From Falsiroseomonas tokyonensis (GTDB taxonomy: Bacteria > Pseudomonadota > Alphaproteobacteria > Acetobacterales > Acetobacteraceae), in the NCBI RefSeq assembly GCF_019024325.1, contig NZ_JAFNJS010000001.1, forward strand, positions 372,001 to 436,000: a stretch of 64,000 bases of DNA, given 5' to 3'. This document shows, piece after piece, positions 51,167 through 60,769 of the stretch (the first letter of the stretch is position 1; each line of letters starts with the position of its first letter). The notes beneath the pieces are model-generated. The model saw only the letters and a program-made list of their open reading frames with translations. It was not told the origin of the DNA and did not search any database. The position numbers were made by a program, and so were the translations under genes.

Positions 51167-52929
51167 GCCGGCACCAGCGGGCGAGGGTTCCCGATATAGT
51201 CGTCCCGGATCGCCCGCGCCGCCCACAGCGCCAGCGCGCCCACCGTGTCGGTGGGGTTGTAGCCGGGGTTGTGCGGATAGGTGCAGGCGCCCATCACGAA
51301 CAGGTTGTGCGCGTCCCAATGCTGCAGGTAGCGGTTCACCACGCTGTCGCGCGGCGTCTGCCCCATAATGGCGCCGCCGGTGTTGTGCGTGGTCTGGTAG
51401 GGCACCACGCTGTACAGCCCGGTCCGCCGGGCCGCCTCCACCTTGCCACCGATGCGGTTGGCGATGTCCACCGCGCGGTCCGTCACGTAGTCCGACATCA
51501 GCCGGTCATTCGCGGGGAAGTCGAAGGTCATGCGCAGCAGCGGATTGCCGAGGCTGTCTCGGTAAGTCGGATCGAGATCCAGGTAGTTGCCGCGATGCGG
51601 CATCGAGGATCCATGCACCGTCAGTGACAGCGTGCTGTTGTAGTGCCGCCGCACCGCCTGCTTCCATCCGGCGCCCCAACGTGGCGTGTCCTGCGGCACC
51701 GGATGCCGTTCGATCGGGCGGCCGCCGGTCTGGTAGGCTGCGATATAGGCGCCGCCGACGAAGCCGAGCCCGCTGTGGTCGAAGGCCTCGCCGTTCCAGT
51801 CATTCACCGCCGTGCCCAGCGCCCCGGCGCCCATATAGGGGTTGAGGTTGACGTCCGGGTCCATGAACACGGAAACCCCGCTCATGGTCTGGTAGGTGTA
51901 GTTCTTGCCGAGCGTGCCCTCGCCGCTGCGCGGATCATAAGGCGTGCCGATGCCGGACAGCAGCAGCAGCCGGACGTTGTGGTAGGAGAAGGCGCACAGC
52001 GCGACGATCGCCGCCGGCTGTTCCACCTCCTGCCCACGGCCATTGATGTAGGTGACGCCGGTGGCGCGCTTGCCCTGCCGGTCGTAGTTCACCCGCGTCA
52101 CGGTGGAGCCGGTGCGGAGCTCGAAGCGCTCATGCCCCAGCACCTTCGGCAGCACGCAGACCTGCGGGCTGGCCTTGGCGAAATGCTCGCAGCCGAAGCG
52201 CTCGCAGAAGCCGCAGGCGTTGCAGGGCTGCATGGCGCAGCCATAGGGGTTGGTATAGGGGCGCGAGAGGTTCGCCGTCGGCACCGGGAAGGGATGCGCG
52301 CCGGCCTGTTCCGCGGCGCGCGCGAACAGCGCCGCGGCATAGGGCTGCGGCATCGGCGGGTTGGGAAAGGGATTGCTGCGCGGCGGCTCGAACGGATCGC
52401 CACCCGGCTGGATCTCGCCGCGCAGGTTGCCGACGATGCCGCCGATGCCGCAGATGCGCTCGAACCTGTCGTAGAACGGCTCCAGCTCGGCATAGGTCAG
52501 GCCCCAGTCCTGGATGGTCAGCCCGTCCTGGATGATGTCCTCGCCGTAGCGCTGCCGCAGATGGCTGCGCAGCACGAAGTCGCTTTCCTGGAACCGCCAG
52601 GTCTGGCCGTTCCAGTGCACGCCGGCGCCGCCGAGATTGACGCCGGGCAGGAAGCTGCCGAGCTGGCGTATCGGCAGCGCCGTCTGGCTGGTGAAGTTGC
52701 GGAAGGTCAGTGTTTCCGTCGAAGGGTCCAGCATCAGCCCGTGACGCACGGCGTAGCGCAATTCGTCATGCATGGTGGGCGACTGGAAATCGGGCACGGT
52801 CTGGCGTGCCCGCCCTCGCTCCAGACCGACCACCTTGAGCCCGGCATCGGTCAACTCCTTGGCCAGCAAGGCACCCGTCCAACCCATACCGACGAGGACG
52901 ACATCCACTTCCGGAAGGCGTTGCGCCAT
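51163..52929 (-). CDS. GMC-family dehydrogenase catalytic subunit with an Fe-S type Cys cluster
   Basis: 588 residues. The FAD-binding fold GMGWTGALLAKELTDAG lies at the N-terminus, and NLGGAGVHWNG follows. The region around residues 230-255 has clustered Cys (CAMQPCNACGFCERFGCEHF), as in the 3Fe-4S alpha subunits of FAD-dependent glucose, fructose/sorbitol and gluconate dehydrogenases. A C-terminal GACTYPHNPGYNPTDT with His and Asn completes the GMC active site. It oxidises a sugar, sugar acid or alcohol in the periplasm, carried there with its Tat-exported gamma subunit. The substrate is not readable. Confidence 0.92.
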   Translation of the reverse strand: MAQRLPEVDVVLVGMGWTGALLAKELTDAGLKVVGLERGRARQTVPDFQSPTMHDELRYAVRHGLMLDPSTETLTFRNFTSQTALPIRQLGSFLPGVNLGGAGVHWNGQTWRFQESDFVLRSHLRQRYGEDIIQDGLTIQDWGLTYAELEPFYDRFERICGIGGIVGNLRGEIQPGGDPFEPPRSNPFPNPPMPQPYAAALFARAAEQAGAHPFPVPTANLSRPYTNPYGCAMQPCNACGFCERFGCEHFAKASPQVCVLPKVLGHERFELRTGSTVTRVNYDRQGKRATGVTYINGRGQEVEQPAAIVALCAFSYHNVRLLLLSGIGTPYDPRSGEGTLGKNYTYQTMSGVSVFMDPDVNLNPYMGAGALGTAVNDWNGEAFDHSGLGFVGGAYIAAYQTGGRPIERHPVPQDTPRWGAGWKQAVRRHYNSTLSLTVHGSSMPHRGNYLDLDPTYRDSLGNPLLRMTFDFPANDRLMSDYVTDRAVDIANRIGGKVEAARRTGLYSVVPYQTTHNTGGAIMGQTPRDSVVNRYLQHWDAHNLFVMGACTYPHNPGYNPTDTVGALALWAARAIRDDYIGNPRPLVPA

Positions 52930-52941
52930 GATGCCGTCTCC

Positions 52942-53676
52942 TCAGCGCTGCAGGGTCGGAGCGTGGTGCTGCGCGTGTTCGCGCAGCGCCTCCGCGATGC
53001 CGCGCGGCGGCCGGTTGAAGTTCAGCCCGTGGCGGTCCAGCAGGTTGACGTAGCCGGCATAGGGTCCTGGAAAGCCCACCATGCGCCAGCCCACCATGTC
53101 GCGGTTGCCGCCGTACATCGGGTCCGACAGGAAGCCCTCGACCGTATTGGCCAGCAGCGTCTCGAAGAAGGCATCGGATGGAAGCTCGGAGAAGCCGGCC
53201 TCGCCGGATTCCAGGCTGCGCAGGGCCTCGTCCTGCAGGCGCGGGTCGAGCTCCTCGAAGCGGCTGCCGTAGCCGCCGCGGACCCAGTCGGCGACCAGCG
53301 ACAGGCTGGTTCGGTACAGCTCGGCCGGCGTGTAGGGAAGCTGGTAGCCCTGTTCCGGCGTGCCCTCCGCGAAGGGCCCCAGGCGGTACAGCCGGGCGCC
53401 GCTGCCCCAGGCGCCGGCGAGCTGGCCGTCGATGAACTGCGGCACGCCAGCGCCCACGGCACCGGTGAATTCGGCATCCGGCGGGATCAAGCGGTCGACC
53501 ATGGCCGCGACCAAGCTGGCCTGGTCCGCAGTGAAGAAGCGCCACAGCGTCGGCGCTGCCATCGGCGTCGCCGGCATCGTATCGTGGCTTTGTGCCTCTG
53601 TCGGGCCGGTCAGCGGTACGGCGGCCAGGCTGCCACTGCTGAGCAGCAGGCCGCGGCGCGAAAGGTCCGGGGTCAT
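52942..53676 (-). CDS. Gluconate 2-dehydrogenase subunit 3 family protein (gamma subunit)
   Basis: 244 residues from the ATG at 53676. A twin-arginine signal (DLSRRGLLLSSGSLAAVPL) starts the protein. Family landmarks are FFTADQASLVAAMVDRLIPPD, GVPQFIDGQLAG, and SDPMYGGNRDMVGWRMVGFPG. This small subunit escorts the catalytic alpha subunit through the Tat pathway and stays in the complex. It lies 12 bases before the GMC gene and overlaps the ctaG stop. Confidence 0.92.
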   Translation of the reverse strand: MTPDLSRRGLLLSSGSLAAVPLTGPTEAQSHDTMPATPMAAPTLWRFFTADQASLVAAMVDRLIPPDAEFTGAVGAGVPQFIDGQLAGAWGSGARLYRLGPFAEGTPEQGYQLPYTPAELYRTSLSLVADWVRGGYGSRFEELDPRLQDEALRSLESGEAGFSELPSDAFFETLLANTVEGFLSDPMYGGNRDMVGWRMVGFPGPYAGYVNLLDRHGLNFNRPPRGIAEALREHAQHHAPTLQR

Positions 53677-54701
53677 CGTGCGTTCTCCTGCGGCCCCATG
53701 CCGCTTTTCACGCGGCAATCCTCGAGCACCGGCCCGGCCAAGCCGAAGCAGACCGGTCCAAGTACGCGCGTGTGCCGGCCCGCACCCTCCGGTACGGAAG
53801 GGGTCGGCGCGCTCGGGCCACTGTCGCCGGTGGTGACGGCGCTGGTTGTCAACACGCCCACCGGGGTGCCGCTGCGCCTACCCCCGCTCGCGGCGGAGGT
53901 GGTAGTGGTCGACTGATTGCCCTGTGCCAGCGCCGTCACGGGCAGCGCCAGCAGCAGGGCCAGCGGCAGCGCGGCAGAACGCGGCGTGCGCAGCATCAGG
54001 GCGAGGCCCGTGCCTAGCACCAGCACGAGCAGCAGCCCGCCTGGCACCCACATCAGCAGCCCGCCAAGCTGCTGGTCCTCCAGCGGGGTGAAGCCCCAGG
54101 GCAAGGTCACATCGGGAGCATGCACGATGTACAGCGGCCGCGGCGCAAAGGTCAGAAGCGCGCCCAGCACGCCCATCTGTATGGCGGTGGCCAGCCCGCC
54201 CAACGCCGCCGCGACCGGCCGCGCCTCGCCGTGCCGCAGCAGCGCCGCCCAGAACCAGATGGCGCTGCCGGCGAGCGAGGCGTGCATCAGCCAGTAGGCG
54301 ATGCCGTCAGGCGCGAAGGTCGCGACATAGGGCGCGGGCAGGTGCCAGAACCAGAGCAGCAGCGCGAAGGCAATCGTCGGTGCGCCCACGCCGCCACGGC
54401 GGATGGCCGGCCGATGCTGGATCGCGCTGGCGAGCAGCGGCGCCGCAATCAGGCTGATGACGAGGTGCTGGGTCACCCGCATGCTGAACAATGCCACGGA
54501 GATACTGCACAGCGGCGAGACGAGCGCGAGGGCGAGCAGCGCCCAGCCGACCAGCGCCAGTCCCGATCTCATGCCTTGGTGCCACGTCAGCCGGAGTGTC
54601 GCTGCGGCGCCGAGAAGCAGGACCACGAGCAATGACGCGTCAAGGTTCCAGCTCGCCATGCCGGGAAGCGGAGCCATGCCGCAGATGGGTGTCAGCTTCA
54701 T
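53673..54701 (-). CDS. ctaG: Cytochrome c oxidase assembly protein, caa3-type CtaG
   Basis: 342 residues from the ATG at 54701. Six or seven hydrophobic helices, with MRVTQHLVISLIAAPLLA and FALLLWFWHLPAPYVAT, and a LMHASLAGSAIWFWAAL helix that is characteristic of the caa3 CtaG family. Copper delivery to CuB of the oxidase is the usual proposal. A C-terminal Ser/Thr/Pro-rich tail of about 80 residues with the segment PVCFGLAGPVLEDC is unusual. It heads the nine-gene dehydrogenase-oxidase operon. Confidence 0.88.
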   Translation of the reverse strand: MKLTPICGMAPLPGMASWNLDASLLVVLLLGAAATLRLTWHQGMRSGLALVGWALLALALVSPLCSISVALFSMRVTQHLVISLIAAPLLASAIQHRPAIRRGGVGAPTIAFALLLWFWHLPAPYVATFAPDGIAYWLMHASLAGSAIWFWAALLRHGEARPVAAALGGLATAIQMGVLGALLTFAPRPLYIVHAPDVTLPWGFTPLEDQQLGGLLMWVPGGLLLVLVLGTGLALMLRTPRSAALPLALLLALPVTALAQGNQSTTTTSAASGGRRSGTPVGVLTTSAVTTGDSGPSAPTPSVPEGAGRHTRVLGPVCFGLAGPVLEDCRVKSGMGPQENAR

Positions 54702-55651
54702 GCTGTCGATCCCGCTTGGACAGTTGCCCGCCGGAGAACCAACGGCGTGCGAGCATCGGGTGAGCTTGGACCGATCGGCTGGGCAGCACACTCCGTAGCT
54801 CTACTTAGGGCCGGGCCCTGCTCTCAATGGACGCCGCACTTTGCGAACCGACAACCTCAGCAGCGCGCACAAAGGGCGACCAGGGACGTCGACTCTCCCG
54901 GCAAACAGATCGGGACAGCGCCTGGGCTGCCCGCATCGTGAAGCGGTTTAGCCAAATCGCCGCGAAGTCGCCTTTCACGGCGAGTGCTTTCTGCTCGCCC
55001 TTGCATCGCACCGCGCGACCTCGAGGGGTGACCGCTCCAACCGCCATCTGGCAAGGCTTCGTGCTCACTGGGTCAACCATCACTGAGCTTCCGCCTTACC
55101 GCAGACGGCGGCTTCAGCTCACCCGCGGCCTTCGCGCCTTGCTTCTCCTCTTGACCGCCCAAGCGCATGGGTTTGCGCCTACCGGGGCGGTGATTCTTTC
55201 GCGGCGATGCCCACGGAACGGTAGGCGCACCGCCAGAGCAGCAAAGGATTTTTTAGGCCAGGTGCGCCGCCTGCACACGGTCATGTGGCCGATCCACAGA
55301 CGAGCCGGCGAAACGGCGGCGGACGTCGGGTGTTATGCGCAGCAACTCGGGCGGCTAGCGGCGTGCGGGGCAGAGCGGGGAGGCTCCGACATGATGAAAA
55401 AGCTGGCACTTTCACCGATTGCATTGCCCGTCTTCGCTGCATCCGACTACGCGGTATTGAAGTAGGCACTCCGAGGTCCGCACGGCCGCACAGCTGGTCG
55501 AAGTCAGCGGCGACTTTAGCTGGGCCGCTAGATCGGCGCTGGCCCTGGCGCCGCGGGCAACTATCCGTTTGGGCGCTGAGGCAGCGCCGGATGTTCCGGT
55601 TCGAGCCGGAAGGCCCTCACGAACCACCACCGAGCAATCAAGTGAGGAAAC
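54702..55651. other. 950-base stretch between divergent operons, no supported gene
   Basis: It should hold promoters of the ctaG operon (minus) and of the TTT binding-protein gene (plus). A 24-codon reading frame at 55391-55465 (MMKKLALSPIALPV..) starts like a signal peptide and then stops, so it may be the remnant of an exported protein. No RNA gene, repeat or motif was recognised. Confidence 0.45.
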
Positions 55652-56662
55652 ATGGACCCCATTGCACGCCGCAGGCTTCTAACCGGAACCGCCACCTTTG
55701 CCTTGGCGACGGTCTCTGGTATCCGCTGCGCAACCGCGCAACCCGGCACCTCGACCGGCGCCCAATGGCAACCGCAGCGGCCGATCCGGCTGGTCGTGCC
55801 GTTCTCCGCGGGCGGCACCACGGACCTGCTCGGTCGCATCGTGGCGCAGGGCCTTTCGGACCGACTCGGGCAGCCGGTCGTGGTGGACAACAGGCCCGGC
55901 GCCGGCGGGAACGTCGGCGCGGATGCTGTGGCGAAGGCGGAGCCGGACGGGCTGACCCTGCTGATGACGACGATCGGCACCGCCGCCATCAACCCGAGCC
56001 TGTACAAGGATGCGCCCTTCAAGCCAGAGGATCTGATCGCCGTCGCCGAGGTCGCGCGGGTGCCGAACGTGATCGTTGCTGCGCCGGATCTGCCTGCGCG
56101 GACGCTGCGGGAGATGGTCGAGCTGGCGAAGCGGCGGCGCCAAGGGCTTACCATTGGCAGTTCGGGCATCGGCACCAGCCTGCACCTGACGGGAGAGATC
56201 CTACAGGAGGCCGCCGACATTGAGCTGATCCACGTGCCCTTCCGTGGCTCCTCATCCATGCTGCCGGAGATCATGGCCGGCCGCGTCGACACCGGCGTTG
56301 ACAACCTGCCATCGGCACTGCCGCACATCCGAGACGGCCGACTGCGGGCGCTGGCGGTGACCGGCGACCATCGCAGCAGTGTGCTGCCGGACGTGCCGAC
56401 GACCGCTGAGGCCGGCTTCCCTGCCGTGGATCCCACCGCTTGGTTCGGCGTCCAGGCACCGGCCGGGACACCGCAGCCGGTGATCAACCGTCTCGCCACC
56501 GAGATCCGCGGCGTGCTGCAGGACCCTACGGCGCGCGCCAGGATCGAGGAGTTGGGCGCGGTGCCATCCGACACGACGCCGGCGCTTTTTCAGGCCTTCA
56601 TCAACCGCGAAACTGCGCGGTGGGGCGACGTCATCCAGCGTAACGACATCACCGTGCAGTGA
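55652..56662 (+). CDS. Tripartite tricarboxylate transporter substrate-binding protein (Bug family)
   Basis: 336 residues. A Tat-like start (MDPIARRRLLTGTATFALA) leads a signal peptide ending TAQ. Mature landmarks: IRLVVPFSAGGTTDLLGR, VVDNRPGAGGNVGAD, and IHVPFRGSSSMLPEIMAGR. GAGGAAAC precedes the ATG. Stand-alone gene without tctA/tctB or catabolic neighbours; the third such protein in this window. Ligand unknown. Confidence 0.93.
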   Translation: MDPIARRRLLTGTATFALATVSGIRCATAQPGTSTGAQWQPQRPIRLVVPFSAGGTTDLLGRIVAQGLSDRLGQPVVVDNRPGAGGNVGADAVAKAEPDGLTLLMTTIGTAAINPSLYKDAPFKPEDLIAVAEVARVPNVIVAAPDLPARTLREMVELAKRRRQGLTIGSSGIGTSLHLTGEILQEAADIELIHVPFRGSSSMLPEIMAGRVDTGVDNLPSALPHIRDGRLRALAVTGDHRSSVLPDVPTTAEAGFPAVDPTAWFGVQAPAGTPQPVINRLATEIRGVLQDPTARARIEELGAVPSDTTPALFQAFINRETARWGDVIQRNDITVQ

Positions 56663-57181
56663 GCTATACGCTCAGTGCCGGCCCTGACTGTCGGCGCGGG
56701 AAGCTCACTTCCACAGCTTCAGTCTCCCTTGAACCTGTCGGACGCCCTTGGCCGCCGGGGGCGCCCCACCACGGGCTAGGGATGGCTGTTCCTGCCAAGG
56801 GGCGCGGCCGGAGGCCCTCAGCGGCCGGCCGCCGTCGTACTGCAGGAGCCCGGCGGTATTATCCCAGCGCGGGAGCGGCGCTAGGCTGCCGGCGCAGGAC
56901 GCCTAGGTGACGCGCGCCGTCGGGCTGCGCGGGCGATCGAGACCTGCGACGATCGACGGGGATTTGGCGCTTAGGCTTCGCTGCCGCTTGATGTTGAGCC
57001 GCGCGTTATCTGCGCGGGATGACCGGCGTCTCGATCTCGCCTCGCAACGCCCGCTCACCACCGCCCGCACACGTGAAGTCATAGTGGTCGGCGAAGGAGA
57101 GGGTCGCCGGCTCCCGGGCGGCCCACCCGGTACAGCGCTGAGCGCCTTGCTCCAATTGCCAGAGCGCGCCGCAGGTGCGCC
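56663..57181. other. Intergenic stretch without a supported gene
   Basis: No frame on either strand has both a start and protein-like composition. A minus-strand frame ending near 57006 (ALRGEIETPVIPRR) might be a gene tail but was not assignable. Confidence 0.4.
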
Positions 57182-57349
57182 CTAGGCGGAGCTGTCCAGC
57201 AACCCAAACGCTGCCTCGACGACTGCGTCCTTCCTCGCCTGCGCCAGCCCACGTGCCGCCGTCTCGCCGGCTCCCTCCCGAACCGCCTCGAGGATGAGTG
57301 CCTTCGGCACCCGGTCGAGATGAGCTGCCCGCGCCGGTGACCACCACGC
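57182..57349 (-). pseudogene. Possible tail of a ParB-like partition protein
   Basis: About 50 residues, HLDRVPKALILEAVREGAGETAARGL then AVVEAAFGLL, resemble the C-terminal helices of ParB-type proteins carried by alphaproteobacterial plasmids. There is no ParB N-terminal nuclease or HTH part upstream. Weak identification, listed because it fits the other mobile-element debris. Confidence 0.35.
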
Positions 57350-57615
57350 CGCTGCATCGAGCCTGCCTGTGTGTCTCGAACCTGGTCGGCACGAACGTCG
57401 TCGGCGTCCACTGAACGCGTCCAGGATCACGATCCTGCCTTCTGGCGGACGTCTGCGTCTGAACGCCGTGCCGCCGCCTGTGGCCACTACGTAACCCCCT
57501 TCTTCTCCCGCAACTCGCCAGGAAGCCTCGCGATGAAGCCCGCAAGGTCGGCGCTAACCGCGACCGCTCCCAATGCGGTGCGGGCGCCGTGCCGATCCTC
57601 ACGGAGGGAACGCTC

Positions 57616-58305
57616 ATGCTTCGACGCTGCATCCATGGCCACATTCTCGGCGGTATCGCAGGCCTTCTCCTGGCCGGATGCGCGCTCGATCCCGAATTGG
57701 AGCCCGCGCCCCGCGCCATGACGGTGCCCGGTCCCGGGCAAGGGGTCGAGGCGATGGAGAGTGGCGTGCGGGTCGCCGCCTTCACCGAAGCCTGGATCGC
57801 CACGCCGGACCGGCTGGCCCAAGTCCTGACCCCGATTCTGATCCGCGTCGACAACCGCAGCCCGGTGCCCGTGGCCATCCGCTACGAAGCCTTCCGGCTG
57901 AACGGCCGGCCCGGGGGACCCCGCTTGCCGATTCCGCCCTACCGGATCGACCGGGTGGTGATGGAGCGGGTGCCGACCCCTGGCTACCCGCTCCGCCGCT
58001 TCGAGGTCGCCCCCTACCTTTCGCCTTACTATCCCGGCTTCACGCCGTTCGGTGGCAGCTTCAGCATGACGCCGGGGCTATACGGCACTACCTTCCCCGC
58101 TTTCACCCAGGTCCAGCTGCCGACGCTGGACATGATGCGGCTGGCGCTTCCGGAGGGGGTGGTGCGCCCGGGCGGGGAAACCAGCGGCTTCCTGTATTTC
58201 CCGGACGTGGAGACACAGGGCCCGACAACCCTTGTGGTCAGCCTGACCAATGCGGAGACCGGCGCGCGCCTCGGCACTGTGAACCTGCCCTTCGTCGCCA
58301 GGTGA
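57616..58305 (+). CDS. Lipoprotein, 229 residues
   Basis: The ATG at 57616 has GGAGGG eight bases upstream; nine codons of the frame before it are not needed. The signal ends at LLAGC, a lipobox. The mature chain is beta-rich with VRVAAFTEAWIATPDRL, IRVDNRSPVPVAIRYEAFRL and a final GPTTLVVSLTNAETG, a pattern of immunoglobulin-like strands, and a Gly/Pro/Tyr-rich middle. Outer-membrane or periplasmic lipoprotein of unknown function. No operon partner. Confidence 0.75.
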   Translation: MLRRCIHGHILGGIAGLLLAGCALDPELEPAPRAMTVPGPGQGVEAMESGVRVAAFTEAWIATPDRLAQVLTPILIRVDNRSPVPVAIRYEAFRLNGRPGGPRLPIPPYRIDRVVMERVPTPGYPLRRFEVAPYLSPYYPGFTPFGGSFSMTPGLYGTTFPAFTQVQLPTLDMMRLALPEGVVRPGGETSGFLYFPDVETQGPTTLVVSLTNAETGARLGTVNLPFVAR

Positions 58306-58768
58306 TTTAGCTCGTGCGCTTAACGCTGTCCTCCTCTTGGTCTAACACTTCGCGCTCGATCAGGACGACCAGCCGTACGCGCTGGTTGTCCATCGACACC
58401 TGCCCCTCGTCGGCAACCGCCGGATCGTTGCGGGATACGCATGGGCGGCCGTCCGCCGCCACAGCCGCTCCTGTGCCGACACGCCGAAGCGCGCCTAGCG
58501 GTGTGCGAAAACTGGCGCATGAAGCGGGCTGCCGGGCGGGCGTTGCCATGGCGAACTGCCAGCGCATTCAAGCAGCCTGATCAAGGCTGTCCGCGTCGCC
58601 TTCTCCAGGCGTTGGCCCCGCCGGAGAGCGAGCGCGTAAGACACCCCGCAGAGCGCCAGGCCACGCGCCTACGCAACCCTACGGAGCTGTGCGGGATGTG
58701 CGGACTGGCCATTTTTGGACCTGGAGGGCGGCTTCCGTCCTCCAGGTCATCAGGAAAGGGCCGAGATC
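58306..58768. other. Intergenic stretch with a hairpin, no supported gene
   Basis: A minus-strand frame ending at 58307 has a plausible C-terminal part (MDNQRVRLVVLIEREVLDQ) but a poor N-terminus, so it is not called. A 10-bp hairpin, GACCTGGAGG (58718-58727) with CCTCCAGGTC (58739-58748), precedes the next gene and may be a terminator or leader structure. Confidence 0.4.
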
Positions 58769-59158
58769 GTGCGGAAGATCCAGCATCAGCTACTGCTCCC
58801 CTGGCGCGTGTTCCGTGGCTTCTGGCGCACCGTATTCGAGAATCCCATGCGGTCACTGGCCGCTGCTGCGGCGCTCGGCGTGGTGTTCCTCGCATGCTCG
58901 ACACTGACCACGATCCCGGACATCCAGCCAATCGTCGGCGGCGATCCCGATGTGCTGCCCCGTCCCGTCGCCCTCTTCCCGGCCGCCAGCGCCTTGGCGG
59001 CGTTCTGCGCGATGATCTGCGGTGCCCTCCTGATCTGGGTCGCGGAGCGGCCCCTGCGGGCTGAGGCGCTGAGAGGTTCGGAAACGGTGAACGACGATGT
59101 GGCACGCGAGCGCCGAACCCACGCGGATCACGGCAGGATCGCCACGGTTCCTGCATGA
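58769..59158 (+). CDS. Small membrane protein, two helices
   Basis: 129 residues from a GTG at 58769 (an earlier in-frame ATG at 58715 lies inside the hairpin). Two hydrophobic helices (about residues 29-47 and 70-92) with a short periplasmic loop DIQPIVGGDPDVLPRP, and charged ends. No family recognised. Confidence 0.5.
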   Translation: MRKIQHQLLLPWRVFRGFWRTVFENPMRSLAAAAALGVVFLACSTLTTIPDIQPIVGGDPDVLPRPVALFPAASALAAFCAMICGALLIWVAERPLRAEALRGSETVNDDVARERRTHADHGRIATVPA

Positions 59159-59578
59159 CGATGCGCCGTTAATCGTGCGGCTCGCCATCGTGCCTGCCTT
59201 CGCACTCAGTGGGGGCGGGCGCGCTTCGCCAACTGACTTGAACAACCCGGCTGCCTCGCTGATACGGCTCGGAAGGCGTGTCGCGGATTCAACTCTGAAG
59301 CCTTGCCAGCGAGGCTAGAACTATCGGCGCTCCATGCGTCGCATGGGGCCGGCTGCGCCGCCCTGGAGCCGACATCGCGGAGTGCCAGGCAGCAAATGAA
59401 GCGGAGCCGGGCGATCGCGCATGTGCGGAGTGAGATCGATTGGCGGCTTCCCCCCATCTGGAAGGAGCCGCAGCAGTCATGCCCGTCAACCTCGCGAATT
59501 GGGCCCCTTCCAGCGGGGGTCTGACCGTCCAGACGGAACAAAGCCGCCGCTCGCGGCCGCGGCCAGGGGGGAGCTGCC
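59159..59578. other. 420-base intergenic stretch before the sensor kinase
   Basis: No gene supported on either strand. The sequence probably carries the promoter of the kinase gene; no clear elements were identified. Confidence 0.4.
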
Positions 59579-60658
59579 GTGTCTGCGACCGACCGAACCC
59601 GCTCCGCTGCGACAAGCACTGGCAAGACCCCACTGGTCGAAGCCCTGCTCCGCGCAGAGGCCGCGCCGGCAGCCCTGCGCTACCCATGCGCCTTTGCCGC
59701 GATCGGTGTCGCGGCCGCGCTGCAGGAGGTTCTCTTCGGGGGCGGTCCGGCACACCCCTACCTGCTCTTCTTCGTCGCGACGCTGCTGAGCGCAGTGATG
59801 ATCGGCCGCGGGCCTGCAGCGCTGGCCGCGGTGCTCGGCTGTCTGATCGTTTCATGGCGCAAGACTGCCGAGCCTGACGGATCCGAAGCGACAGTCGCAT
59901 TGGCTGCAGTGGCCTTCCTCGCGATCTGTGCTGCCGCCATCGCAGCGGTTGAGACGGCCCGCCAGGTCTTTCGCGCGCTGGCCCAGGCGCGCAGCCGTGC
60001 GGAGGCTGGCGAGCGCGAGAAGGAGATTCTGCTCGTGGAGCTCGGCCATCGCATCAAGAATGACCTGCAGCGCGTCGCGGCGGTCTTGCTGGTCCAGGCT
60101 TCGACTGCCCCAAACCACGCCAGCGCATGCGAGCTTCGCGCCGCGGCTGCTCGGGTGCGTGTGCTTGGTCGGCTCCATGACCGCCTGTCGCGCAGGGACG
60201 GCGAGGGTAGCGTGGATACGCGCAACTTACTGGGTGCGCTGGCCGACGACCTCCGGTCGAGTTGCGGCGGTGCGCTCGCCAGCGTCACGCTGCTTGCGGA
60301 GACGGAAAGCCACACATTGCCCTTGCCTGTCGCGGCCAGCGTCGGCCTGATAGCGAACGAGCTTGTGACGAACGCGCTCAAGCACGCTTTTCCGGCAGGC
60401 AAAGGCCAGATCCGGATCGGCTTCCGCCTCGATGCAGATCGGTACGTGCTTGAGGTCGCGGACGACGGGGTCGCTCTCGTCGCAGCCACCCAGGAGAAAA
60501 TCGCTGGGGAGCAAGGCAGTGGCCGCGGGCGCATGTTGGCCGGCGCCCTGGCGCGCCAGCTTGGGGGGCGGCTCGACGTCCGATCGGGAGGCGAGCGAGG
60601 CACGGTCGCAGTTCTCGCCTTTCCAGTAGCGCGCCTGCAGGACAAAGCTGACGGCTGA
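59579..60658 (+). CDS. Membrane sensor histidine kinase, HWE/HisKA_2 type
   Basis: 359 residues from a GTG with GGGGGGAG upstream. An N-terminal DUF4118-like membrane part (about residues 35-125, four helices) leads to a coiled linker, then the H-box of the HWE/HisKA_2 group (LVELGHRIKNDLQRV, His at about 156), and an ATPase domain with NELVTNALKHAF and the G-box DDGVAL. Typically these kinases pass phosphate to small response regulators, such as PhyR of the general stress response. No regulator gene is adjacent, so the partner is unknown. Confidence 0.88.
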   Translation: MSATDRTRSAATSTGKTPLVEALLRAEAAPAALRYPCAFAAIGVAAALQEVLFGGGPAHPYLLFFVATLLSAVMIGRGPAALAAVLGCLIVSWRKTAEPDGSEATVALAAVAFLAICAAAIAAVETARQVFRALAQARSRAEAGEREKEILLVELGHRIKNDLQRVAAVLLVQASTAPNHASACELRAAAARVRVLGRLHDRLSRRDGEGSVDTRNLLGALADDLRSSCGGALASVTLLAETESHTLPLPVAASVGLIANELVTNALKHAFPAGKGQIRIGFRLDADRYVLEVADDGVALVAATQEKIAGEQGSGRGRMLAGALARQLGGRLDVRSGGERGTVAVLAFPVARLQDKADG

Positions 60659-60769
60659 CCGGGCAGGATCCCGCCGAGCACAAGCTGGGCCGGACGGATC
60701 CAGAAGATGTCCCTGAGCTCCTCCAGCCACTCCCGCAGACGGCTTGTCACGGCCGACCCCCGACGCTGT

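Noticed and set aside
51643-53916. Plus-strand open frame opposite the GMC dehydrogenase
   Set aside because: No motif, and the minus strand encodes three well-supported genes across the same bases.
54827-55465. 212-codon plus-strand frame in the gap upstream of ctaG
   Set aside because: No recognised family, poor codon pattern and no ribosome-binding site.
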